In this document: positions 1 to 5,534 of the stretch, piece by piece
How the letters are laid out: the number at the start of each line of letters is the position of its first letter
How positions within the stretch are numbered: the stretch's first letter is position 1
Source of the DNA: Acidimicrobiaceae bacterium
GTDB taxonomy: Bacteria; Actinomycetota; Acidimicrobiia; Acidimicrobiales; RAAP-2
Reading direction: 5' to 3'
Length of the DNA: 6,534 bases
Assembly (NCBI GenBank): GCA_003164275.1
Contig: PLSY01000194.1
Span: 1,232-7,765, forward strand
The notes under the pieces: generated by a model
What the model was told of the DNA's origin: nothing
Database searches by the model: none
What the model saw: only the letters and a program-made list of their open reading frames with translations
Position numbers and translations under genes: made by a program

Positions 1-705
1 CTCATGTGCATGACCCGGATGGACACCCTCCCGGTGGGAGAGGCCGTGACCGTGGCCCCGATGAGGACGTTCCCGATCCTGCGCGACCTGGTCACCGACG
101 TCTCGTACAACTATGAGGTGGCAAAGCGGATCCCACCGTTCAATCCTCGGGACAAGACGGCCGACGAGGAGGAGGCCGGTGGCTACCGGATGCAGCAGAT
201 CGACGTTGAGCGGAGCCAAGAGTTCCGCAAGTGCATCGAGTGCTATCTGTGCCAAGACGTCTGTCACGTGATCCGTGACCACGAGGAAAACAAGACGGCC
301 TTCGCCGGTCCCCGCTTCTTCGCCCGCTCGGCCGAGCTCGAGATGCACCCCCTCGATGTGAACGACCGGCGTGAGCTCCTGCAACAGGAGCAGGGCCTGG
401 GCAAGTGCAACATCACCAAGTGTTGTACCGAGGTCTGCCCGGAGCACATCAAGATCACCGACAACGCCATCATCCCGTTGAAGGAGCGAGTGGTCGACTC
501 GCGCTACGACCCGCTGGCCTGGCTCGGGCGCAAGATCTTGAAGCACACCAAGCGCACGCCGGCGGAGGCCGTCGAGAACTCGCCGGCCGGGGGGCCGGCG
601 GCCATCCAGCCCGATCATCCCGTCAAGGGCATCCCGACTCCGGTGCACCTGACCGAGAAGCCCGTGGCGGTTGGCGCCTCGCCCACCGACGCATCGGCTG
701 AGTGA
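1..705 (+). CDS. sdhB: Succinate dehydrogenase/fumarate reductase iron-sulfur subunit, 5'-truncated by the window edge
   Basis: Electron-transfer subunit of the membrane-bound succinate dehydrogenase (complex II), passing electrons from the flavoprotein SdhA to the quinone site. The reading frame is open from the first base (Leu-Met-Cys-Met-Thr), so the ATG at 4 is internal. Numbering visible residues from Leu1, Cys3 matches the last [2Fe-2S] ligand of the missing ferredoxin domain. The CIECYLCQDVC block gives C78, C81, C84 and C88, and CNITKCCTEVC gives C136, C142 and C146. By family knowledge, C78/C81/C84/C146 hold the [4Fe-4S] cluster and C88/C136/C142 the [3Fe-4S] cluster. Stretches such as MRTFPILRDLVTDVSYNYE and SQEFRKCIEC resemble mycobacterial SdhB. 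About 50 Pro/Ala-rich residues follow the WLGRKIL segment where the mycobacterial homologue, as I recall it, ends. The rest of the sdh operon presumably lies to the left. Identity is very secure; physiological direction (oxidation or fumarate reduction) cannot be told. Confidence 0.95.
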   Translation, partial: LMCMTRMDTLPVGEAVTVAPMRTFPILRDLVTDVSYNYEVAKRIPPFNPRDKTADEEEAGGYRMQQIDVERSQEFRKCIECYLCQDVCHVIRDHEENKTAFAGPRFFARSAELEMHPLDVNDRRELLQQEQGLGKCNITKCCTEVCPEHIKITDNAIIPLKERVVDSRYDPLAWLGRKILKHTKRTPAEAVENSPAGGPAAIQPDHPVKGIPTPVHLTEKPVAVGASPTDASAE

Positions 706-764
706 GCAGGCCGCGGGTGTCAGCGCAGAGCTGGCGCAGGCGACCACGTGAGGGGACCTGAGCC

Positions 765-1208
765 GTGGCTAGGTACCTCAGCCCGGAGTGGGCCGAGGAG
801 TTCAACGAAGCACTGAGCTCGGTCGTTCTGCCCAGTCCCGGCCCGGACGCCACTCTGGCCACCGCCGGCGGTCGGTTCACCGTGGTCCAAGAGATCCGCG
901 ACAGCCCAGACGGCGACCTACGCTTGACCCTCCGCGTCGACCTTGGCTCCCTCCGCGTGCGAATCGACCCCCTCATCAACATGCCGGCCGGTACCGAAGG
1001 GCGTGACGAGGACCGAGTCGATGTCACCATTGCCCTCTCCTATGAGGACGCGTCGGCCATGTCGAGTGGCGAGCTCAGTCCGGCCGAAGCGCTCAACACC
1101 GGGCGCATCAAAGTGCGGGGTGACCTCTCGGTCCTCGTGGCCACCCAGGAGATCCTGGCCGCGGCCAGGGCCAGTACCCAGACCGTCGGGTCCACCACCA
1201 CCTACTGA
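765..1208 (+). CDS. SCP2-like (sterol carrier protein 2 fold) small protein
   Basis: A 147-residue cytoplasmic protein without signal peptide or membrane segment. The start is GTG with a purine-rich GAGGGGA about nine bases upstream. An opening amphipathic stretch (LSPEWAEEFNEAL, residues 6-18) precedes a beta-rich middle of alternating strands (about 37-92). It ends with SPAEALNTGRIKVRGD (105-120) and a final helix LSVLVATQEILAAAR (121-135). This order, above all the 'G-x-I-K-V-x-G-D' strand followed by a helix, is characteristic of the SCP2 sterol-binding family, whose members enclose a hydrophobic cavity for lipids or acyl-CoA. The ligand cannot be predicted. It lies 59 bases after sdhB in the same direction and may be co-transcribed, but SCP2 proteins are not complex II parts, so the link may only be positional. 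Fold call fairly sure, function unknown. Confidence 0.8.
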   Translation: MARYLSPEWAEEFNEALSSVVLPSPGPDATLATAGGRFTVVQEIRDSPDGDLRLTLRVDLGSLRVRIDPLINMPAGTEGRDEDRVDVTIALSYEDASAMSSGELSPAEALNTGRIKVRGDLSVLVATQEILAAARASTQTVGSTTTY

Positions 1209-1251
1209 CCGGCCGCGGCCGGGCACCGAGCGTCCGTGCCGGTGGCACCGG
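1209..1251. repeat. GC-rich palindrome and hairpin cluster after the SCP2 gene
   Basis: Directly after the SCP2 stop codon lies a perfect 14-base palindrome, CCGGCCGCGGCCGG (1209-1222). A second inverted repeat follows, GTGCC-GGT-GGCAC (1236-1248), which overlaps the alternative pairing CCGGT-GGC-ACCGG (1239-1251). No T tract follows, so this is not a classical intrinsic terminator. It could reduce read-through into the VOC gene, protect an mRNA 3' end, or be chance in GC-rich DNA. Confidence 0.35.
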
Positions 1252-1272
1252 CGCGTCTCGCGTGCAACGGTT

Positions 1273-1277
1273 GGAGG
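1273..1277 (+). promoter_or_regulatory. Ribosome binding site that fixes the VOC gene start
   Basis: GGAGG lies eight bases before the GTG at 1286. It lies downstream of the in-frame GTG at 1262, which argues against that longer start. Confidence 0.7.
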
Positions 1278-1285
1278 TCCCTCGA

Positions 1286-1702
1286 GTGAAGAAGGCAGAA
1301 CGTATGGAAGTCCTGAGCAGCAGGGCCATCATCCACCCGGTCGACCTCGAGCGCTCGCTCGCCTTCTACGGGAGCGCCCTCGGGCTGGCCGTGGCCCGAG
1401 AGTTTGGCGAAGGCTCTAGCCGGGGCGTGGTCTTCTTCGCCGGGGGCGGGTTCATCGAGGTGTCCGGGAGCGGCAACGTATCAGGCACGGCCCCGGCCGG
1501 ACCCGTCACCCTTTGGCTCCAGGTCCGTGACCTCACCGCCACCATGGCCGAGCTCTCCGAGCGCGGGGTCATGCCCGTGAGACCACTCGCCGTCGAGCCC
1601 TGGGGGCTCATCGAGGCCTGGATCGATGACCCCGATGGGGTGCGCATCCACCTGGTCGAGGTCCCAGCCGACCACCCACTCCGTCGGGACGAGCGCCAGT
1701 AG
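1286..1702 (+). CDS. VOC superfamily (glyoxalase/bleomycin-resistance fold) protein
   Basis: A 138-residue soluble protein with the two beta-alpha-beta-beta-beta modules of the vicinal oxygen chelate fold. Module 1 runs from SSRAIIHPVDLERSLAFYGS (11-30) to GGFIEVSG (54-61). Module 2 runs from VTLWLQVRDLTATMAELSERG (74-94) to DDPDGVRIHLVEV (114-126). Likely metal ligands by position are H17, E58 and E125. The place where a second-module His often stands ('HLAFxVxD') appears to be Thr75, so metal binding may be altered or absent. The GTG start at 1286 is chosen because of the GGAGG eight bases upstream; an ATG at 1304 is possible but has a weaker site. Members include glyoxalases, dioxygenases, epimerases and antibiotic-binding proteins, and nothing here picks among them. 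It lies 77 bases after the SCP2 gene and is the last + strand gene before a convergent junction. Fold secure, function open. Confidence 0.82.
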   Translation: MKKAERMEVLSSRAIIHPVDLERSLAFYGSALGLAVAREFGEGSSRGVVFFAGGGFIEVSGSGNVSGTAPAGPVTLWLQVRDLTATMAELSERGVMPVRPLAVEPWGLIEAWIDDPDGVRIHLVEVPADHPLRRDERQ

Positions 1703-1725
1703 CCCGGGGGGCCTGATGCAGGGCT
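1701..1725. terminator. Possible weak bidirectional hairpin between convergent genes
   Basis: The 36 bases between the VOC stop and the lipoprotein stop contain AGCCC (1701-1705) pairing with GGGCT (1721-1725). An inner CCTG-ATG-CAGG hairpin sits at 1712-1722. There is no T tract on either strand. The position between convergent genes favours a transcript-end role, but the structure itself is modest. Confidence 0.3.
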
Positions 1726-1738
1726 TCGCGTAGTGGCC

Positions 1739-2281
1739 TCAACTGGATTTCGGCGGGCCGGAGGTAGCGGGCTCGACGGTGACGTTGATCGCAAACTCTC
1801 CCGGCTTGAGGCCGGTCCCCTTGACCGAGGATGAGGTCCCGGACTCCACCTCGACCGTCCACTGGGCACTCTTGGCCGTGAAGGTCGACCCAGTCAGCGT
1901 GAGAGTCGTCGATGTCGACGTCCCACTGCTTGCCGGCTCTGTCACCTGGGTCGAGCCCGTTTCGACATTGCTGATGGCGAACCCAGCCGACTGAAGCGTC
2001 GACTGGTAGTCAGCCGTCCCGGCGGCCGCCGTGCCCGTGACGGCATAGGCCACGTCAAAACGGTTGTCAGCACCCCCGCCGCCGAGCACCCTCGAGTGGG
2101 CCGCGGGCGGGACGGCCTTCGGGAAGCCGTCGGGGAGCTGGCCCTTCGCCGCCGAGAAGCTGTGGCCGAAGACCTCGCCGCTCACCCCATTCTTCGAGAC
2201 GTTGAGCCCGCAGCCCGACAGGACGAACATGATGACGGCGATCGTGCTCGCAGTCACCAGCCGACCACGGCCGACAGCCAT
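1739..2281 (-). CDS. Putative secreted lipoprotein, Ser/Thr-rich, function unknown
   Basis: A 180-residue protein from the ATG at 2281. The N-terminus is a lipoprotein signal peptide: positive MAVGRGR, hydrophobic core LVTASTIAVIMFVLSGC, and lipobox LSGC at 21-24 with Cys24 as the lipidation site. The mature protein should sit on the outer face of the cytoplasmic membrane. After a short Gly/Asn-rich linker comes a region with VFGHSFSAAKGQLPDGFPKAVP (37-58). A globular part RFDVAYAVTGTAAAGTADYQSTLQSAGF (about 75-102) looks like a beta strand plus helix. The last 75 residues are Ser/Thr/Val-rich alternating strands, with TLTLTGSTFTAKSAQWTVEV near 126-145. The frame is open 67 codons further upstream, but the signal peptide only makes sense from 2281; no good Shine-Dalgarno precedes it. 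I recognise no family. It is divergent from the desaturase. Lipoprotein call firm, role unknown. Confidence 0.8.
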   Translation of the reverse strand: MAVGRGRLVTASTIAVIMFVLSGCGLNVSKNGVSGEVFGHSFSAAKGQLPDGFPKAVPPAAHSRVLGGGGADNRFDVAYAVTGTAAAGTADYQSTLQSAGFAISNVETGSTQVTEPASSGTSTSTTLTLTGSTFTAKSAQWTVEVESGTSSSVKGTGLKPGEFAINVTVEPATSGPPKSS

Positions 2282-2507
2282 ACCCGGCTCAGCATTGGAA
2301 CAGGGGTGCCATCCGCCCACATCTCGTACCGCGCCCGCTCGCACCAGGACCCCCCTTAGCCGACTTGGAATCGATCCAGTTGAGGCTACCGGTTCGAGCG
2401 CGCGGACTTCTGGAACCGGGGCCGCTACAGTGGCCACGATCGCGTGACCGCCCTGAGACAGTCGGGGACGGCGAGTGATCACGCGCTGCGGCGTTTCCGG
2501 AGGTCAA
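2282..2507. promoter_or_regulatory. Divergent promoter region between lipoprotein and desaturase genes
   Basis: This 226-base gap must hold the promoters of both divergent genes. Candidate -10 hexamers of the actinobacterial TANNNT form are TACAGT at 2426-2431 on + (toward the desaturase, implying a leader of about 70 bases) and TAGCCT at 2388-2383 on - (toward the lipoprotein, leader about 95 bases). Neither has a convincing TTGACA-like -35 at the right distance. I see no coding region, tRNA or strong hairpin here. Confidence 0.4.
2499..2503 (+). promoter_or_regulatory. Ribosome binding site for the desaturase start
   Basis: GGAGG followed by four bases and the GTG at 2508. The spacing is short, but it is the only strong site near the 5' end of this frame. 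Confidence 0.5.
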
Positions 2508-3452
2508 GTGGGTTCCCCTGTAGCAATATCCGAGCCCATGGCTGCATGCGATCCTGCGTGCACCGCCGAACTGCCGCCCGTGGTCGTGCACCCGAGCCAG
2601 AAGCTGGTGACCGTGGCCATCGTCATAGGTCCCCTCGTCGCCCTCGGCCTCATCATCCCGTGGCTGTGGGGCAACACCGTCCACCTCTCCGACATGGTCT
2701 TGGCCCTGTTCCTCTATGTGATCACCGGGTTCGGCATCACCGTCGGCTTCCACCGGCTGTTCACCCACAGCAGTTTCGGGCCGCACCGGGTCCTGAAGAT
2801 CGCCCTGGCCGTCATCGGTTCGATGGCCGTCGAGGGCTCGGTGACCAGTTGGGTGGCCACCCACCGTCGCCACCATATGTACAGCGACCATCCGGGAGAT
2901 CCGCACTCGCCCCACCGCTACGGCGACTCGGGCAGGGCACTCTTGCGGGGCATTGCCTTCTCGCATGTCGGATGGCTGTTCGTCTCTGACGCTTCGAGCG
3001 CTCCCCGTTATGCACCCGACATGCTGCGCGACCCCGACATCCAGCGCATCGACCAGCTGTTCCCGGTGCTCGCCGTGGCCTCGCTCGCCATTCCCTTCGG
3101 CATCGGCTTCGCTCTCTCGGGCACCCTGGCCGGTGCGCTCACCGCCCTGTTGTGGGGCGGCCTCGTGCGCATGGCCCTCCTCCACCATGTGACCTGGTCG
3201 GTGAACTCCCTCTGTCACACCTTCGGCAAACGGTCCGAGGTCACGAAGGACAGGAGCACAAACCTGTGGCCCTTGGCCATCCTCTCGCTCGGGGACAGCT
3301 GGCACAACGTGCACCACGCCCACCCGGCATGGGCCCGGCACGGCGGAACGCGCCGGGGCATGATCGACCCTTCGGCCTGGATCATCCGTCGCTTCGAGCA
3401 GTTCGGCTGGGCCTCGCGGGTCCGGTGGCCGAACGTCTCGGTCCCCATCTGA
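2508..3452 (+). CDS. Membrane fatty acid desaturase (acyl-CoA/stearoyl delta-9 type)
   Basis: An integral membrane di-iron enzyme that uses O2 and electrons from a redox partner to put a cis double bond into a long-chain acyl substrate, giving monounsaturated membrane lipids. With the GTG at 2508 as residue 1 (314 residues), the three histidine boxes are HRLFTH (82-87), HRRHH (119-123) and HNVHH (266-270). The supporting HHVTWSVNSLCH block (226-237) and an Asn before the last box (STNLWPL, near 252) are also present. Hydrophobic segments at about 32-55, 63-81, 93-108 and 185-225 fit the usual four-helix arrangement with His boxes on the cytosolic side. No fused cytochrome b5 or ferredoxin domain is present, so electrons must come from elsewhere. 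Alternative starts are GTG 2475 and ATG 2538 (giving MAACDPAC). The family is very secure; double-bond position and acyl carrier (CoA or lipid) are inferred from the family. Confidence 0.92.
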   Translation: MGSPVAISEPMAACDPACTAELPPVVVHPSQKLVTVAIVIGPLVALGLIIPWLWGNTVHLSDMVLALFLYVITGFGITVGFHRLFTHSSFGPHRVLKIALAVIGSMAVEGSVTSWVATHRRHHMYSDHPGDPHSPHRYGDSGRALLRGIAFSHVGWLFVSDASSAPRYAPDMLRDPDIQRIDQLFPVLAVASLAIPFGIGFALSGTLAGALTALLWGGLVRMALLHHVTWSVNSLCHTFGKRSEVTKDRSTNLWPLAILSLGDSWHNVHHAHPAWARHGGTRRGMIDPSAWIIRRFEQFGWASRVRWPNVSVPI

Positions 3453-3510
3453 ACGACTTTTTCTACCTGGCAGGCGCGAGCCGGGCCGGTGACGGACCTC
3501 CCGTTCGCCG

Positions 3511-4509
3511 TTAGGGGAGCAGGTTCTCCACGTCGGACCGCTCGGCCTCGAGCTCTTCGGTCGTGATACGGATGCGCTCGGAGGCGAACTCATCGTGGGC
3601 GAGGCCCTCGACGACGGTCCAGCCACCCAGGCCGTTGGTCCGGACCGGGAAGCCGTACTGCAGGCCCTGGGGAACGCCGTACTCGCCGTTGGAGACGACG
3701 GCCAGCGAGGTGAAGTCGTCGCCCTGGGTCGCCGTGCGGATGCTGACCACCGAGTCGATGGCGGCGTTGGCGGCCGAGGCGGCCGACGACAGGCCCCGAG
3801 CGTCGATGATGGCCGCACCACGCTTTTGCACGGTGGTGAGGAAGTCCCCCTGCAGCCATGCCGTGTCATCGATGACCTCTGTCACCGGCTTGCCGTCGAT
3901 CAGGGCGTTGGCGTAGTCGGGGAACTGGGTGGCCGAGTGATTGCCCCAGATGGCCAGATTGCTGACCGAGGCCACGGGCACGCCGGCCTTGTGGGCCAGC
4001 TGGCTCTTGGCCCGGTTCTCGTCCAGCCGGGTCATGGCGAACCAGCGGTCAGCCGGGATCTCGGGGGCGTTGGAGCGGGCGATGAGGCAGTTGGTGTTGC
4101 AGGGATTCCCGACGACGAGCACCCGCACGTCCTGAGCCGCATTGGCGGCGATGGCCTGGCCCTGGGGACCGAAGATCCCGCCGTTGATGGTGAGCAGGTC
4201 ACCGCGCTCCATACCCGCCTTGCGCGGGATCGAGCCAACCAGGAGCGCCCACGACGTCCCATCGAAGGCGGTGTTCAGGTCGGTGGTGGTCACGATATCG
4301 CTGACCAGAGGGAACGCACCGTCATCGATCTCCATGACCACGCCCTCCAGGGCCTTCATGCCCGGCTCGATCTCGAGGAGCCGGAGCACCACCGGCTGAT
4401 CGGGCCCGAGTAGTTGGCCCGAGGCGATTCGGAACAAGAGGGCGTAACCGATCTGGCCTGCTGCGCCGGTGACGGTGACGTGGACTGGGGGTTTGGCTGC
4501 CATGGCCAT
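3511..4509 (-). CDS. mdh: Malate dehydrogenase (NAD-dependent)
   Basis: A 332-residue cytosolic TCA-cycle enzyme interconverting malate and oxaloacetate with NAD. The Rossmann motif GAAGQIGY is at 15-22, and the acidic LLEIEP (44-49) at the end of the second strand is expected to bind the adenosine ribose and favour NAD over NADP. Substrate arginines are R96 (IPRKAGM), R102 (MERGDL) and R166. The catalytic pair is D163 (TRLDENRA) and H191 (WGNHS). Length and motifs fit the cytosolic-type bacterial group, distinct from the lactate-dehydrogenase-like type. It lies 72 bases downstream of metF on the same strand and probably shares its transcript, though a TAGCCT hexamer just upstream may add its own promoter. 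ATG at 4509 and ATG at 4503 are both possible; neither has a Shine-Dalgarno. The second (MAAKPPVHV) better matches homologue N-termini as I recall them. All catalytic residues are present. Confidence 0.95.
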   Translation of the reverse strand: MAMAAKPPVHVTVTGAAGQIGYALLFRIASGQLLGPDQPVVLRLLEIEPGMKALEGVVMEIDDGAFPLVSDIVTTTDLNTAFDGTSWALLVGSIPRKAGMERGDLLTINGGIFGPQGQAIAANAAQDVRVLVVGNPCNTNCLIARSNAPEIPADRWFAMTRLDENRAKSQLAHKAGVPVASVSNLAIWGNHSATQFPDYANALIDGKPVTEVIDDTAWLQGDFLTTVQKRGAAIIDARGLSSAASAANAAIDSVVSIRTATQGDDFTSLAVVSNGEYGVPQGLQYGFPVRTNGLGGWTVVEGLAHDEFASERIRITTEELEAERSDVENLLP

Positions 4510-4510
4510 G

Positions 4511-4516
4511 AGGCTA
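4511..4516 (-). promoter_or_regulatory. mdh: Candidate -10 element for a leaderless mdh transcript
   Basis: TAGCCT (TANNNT form) ends seven bases before the ATG at 4503, which is where a leaderless actinobacterial transcript would begin. No clear -35 is seen. This is inference from spacing and from the missing Shine-Dalgarno. Confidence 0.3.
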
Positions 4517-4531
4517 ATCGGAGCGGTTCGG

Positions 4532-4546
4532 CCTGGTCGAACCAGG
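4532..4546. repeat. Short perfect inverted repeat in the metF-mdh gap
   Basis: CCTGGT-CGA-ACCAGG is a six-base-pair perfect inverted repeat with a three-base loop, 22 bases upstream of the mdh ATG at 4509. On the mRNA strand it reads CCTGGT-TCG-ACCAGG and can be extended by GGC/GCC pairs with one bulge. No T tract follows. It could be an operator upstream of the putative mdh promoter, a processing or attenuation hairpin in a metF-mdh message, or chance. Confidence 0.35.
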
Positions 4547-4581
4547 GCCCAGCACCGACCTCGCAGACGCCCGGGAGGGCG

Positions 4582-5445
4582 TTAGTCGATGGCCAGGCCG
4601 AGGGCCGAGTAGATCTCCCTCGTGGCACTGGACCTGTTCAACGTATAGAAGTGCAGGCCTGGGACACCGGCGTCCAAGAGCTGCTCACAGAGCTCGGTGG
4701 CGATGACCACGCCCTCGTGTCGCACCGCCTCTTTGCCCCCCCGGCCATCGGCGTCGACCAGTCTGTTGACCATCCACTCGGGAACGGCGGCCCCCATGCT
4801 CGCCATCTTCGGCACCGACGTCAGGCTTGTCACCGGCATGATGCCCGGCAGTACCGGCTTGGTCGTGCCCACCGCGGCGAGGTCGGCCACCAGTCCTTTG
4901 TAGTCGCCGGCCTCGAAGAAGAACTGGGAGATGGCGAAGTCGGCCAGATCGAGCTTGCTCGCCAGGTACCGACGGTCGGTTTCCAGGTCGGGCGAGAGCG
5001 GGTGGCCACTCGGCTGGGCGGCCACCCCGACCGAGAACCCACCGATGGCGTGGGCCAGCTCGACCAGCTCGGCGGCATGGCTGAGCTCCCCGGGCCCGTC
5101 ACCGGGCTCGGCCGGAGGGTCACCGCCCAACGCCATCAGGTTCTCCACACCAGCCAGGCGGTAGTTGACCAGGATCTCGGCCAGCTCGAGGCGGGTGTGG
5201 GCGACGCAGATGAGATGGGCCATAGGCACCAAGGTGGTGGTGCGCAGCATGCCCGTCACCAGGTCGAAGGTCCTCTTGCGGGACTCGGCTCCACCCCGGT
5301 AGGTCACCGATACGAAGCTGGGCCCGAGCGGCTCGAGCTCACGCAGGGTCTTGACCAAGGTGGCCTGCTCCGCGTCGGTCTTCGGTGGGAAGAACTCGAA
5401 CGAGTAGGTTTTTCCTTTGGCCAGCAGGTCGCCGATGCGGGTCAT
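4582..5445 (-). CDS. metF: 5,10-methylenetetrahydrofolate reductase
   Basis: A flavoprotein that reduces 5,10-methylene-THF to 5-methyl-THF, the methyl donor for methionine synthase. The 287-residue chain is one TIM barrel like bacterial MetF, without the regulatory C-terminal domain of eukaryotic enzymes. Visible family motifs are SFEFFPPK with E17 (equivalent to the E. coli catalytic Glu28) and VTYRGGAESRKRT (47-59). NLMALGGDPP follows with D109 (folate/flavin-contacting Asp), then ISQFFFEAGDY with Q174, PGIMPVTS (200-207) and the closing GLHFYTLNRSSAT (263-275). The ATG at 5445 has no obvious Shine-Dalgarno. A TAGGCT hexamer nine bases upstream suggests a very short or absent leader. The gene is followed by mdh in the same direction. 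The next gene upstream on this strand ends 89 bases away, so metF probably heads its own unit. No cobalamin or SAM riboswitch fits in that gap. Identification secure. Confidence 0.95.
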   Translation of the reverse strand: MTRIGDLLAKGKTYSFEFFPPKTDAEQATLVKTLRELEPLGPSFVSVTYRGGAESRKRTFDLVTGMLRTTTLVPMAHLICVAHTRLELAEILVNYRLAGVENLMALGGDPPAEPGDGPGELSHAAELVELAHAIGGFSVGVAAQPSGHPLSPDLETDRRYLASKLDLADFAISQFFFEAGDYKGLVADLAAVGTTKPVLPGIMPVTSLTSVPKMASMGAAVPEWMVNRLVDADGRGGKEAVRHEGVVIATELCEQLLDAGVPGLHFYTLNRSSATREIYSALGLAID

Positions 5446-5454
5446 AGCGGGCCA

Positions 5455-5460
5455 AGCCTA
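5455..5460 (-). promoter_or_regulatory. metF: Candidate -10 element for metF
   Basis: TAGGCT (TANNNT form) lies nine bases upstream of the metF ATG, predicting a leader of only a few bases. The nearest -35-like TTGTCA (5492-5487) is 26 bases away, too far for a normal promoter, so the call rests on the -10 alone. Confidence 0.25.
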
Positions 5461-5534
5461 GTTGCCGAGGTCACTCCCGGCCGGTTTGACAAGCGTGGGG
5501 GAGCAAGCGCAGCCATGGTCCGCAGCCGTCCGGT

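Noticed and set aside
1262..1285. Longer VOC start at the GTG at 1262
   Set aside because: The strong GGAGG at 1273-1277 would then lie inside the gene, and the added residues are not part of the fold.
2362..2405. GGTTCGAGC resembling a tRNA T-loop, and a near palindrome around ATCGAT
   Set aside because: The flanking bases do not pair as a T-stem and no acceptor or anticodon arm can be built. The palindrome arms need a bulge and mismatches.
3453..3510. T5 run (3458-3462) after the desaturase as an intrinsic terminator
   Set aside because: No stable hairpin directly precedes the T run on +, and the - strand reading has no U tract after a stem.
2289..3869. 526-codon open frame on - across the desaturase
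   Set aside because: It is antisense to the desaturase with its His boxes and overlaps the mdh 3' end. The translation is Arg/Gly/Pro-rich without domain-like pattern.
3595..4413. 272-codon open frame on + inside mdh
   Set aside because: It is the exact antisense of mdh, Gly/Asp/His-rich, and has no support of its own.
5487..5492. TTGTCA on - as a -35 box for metF
   Set aside because: The distance to the TAGGCT hexamer is 26 bases, well outside the usual 16-19.
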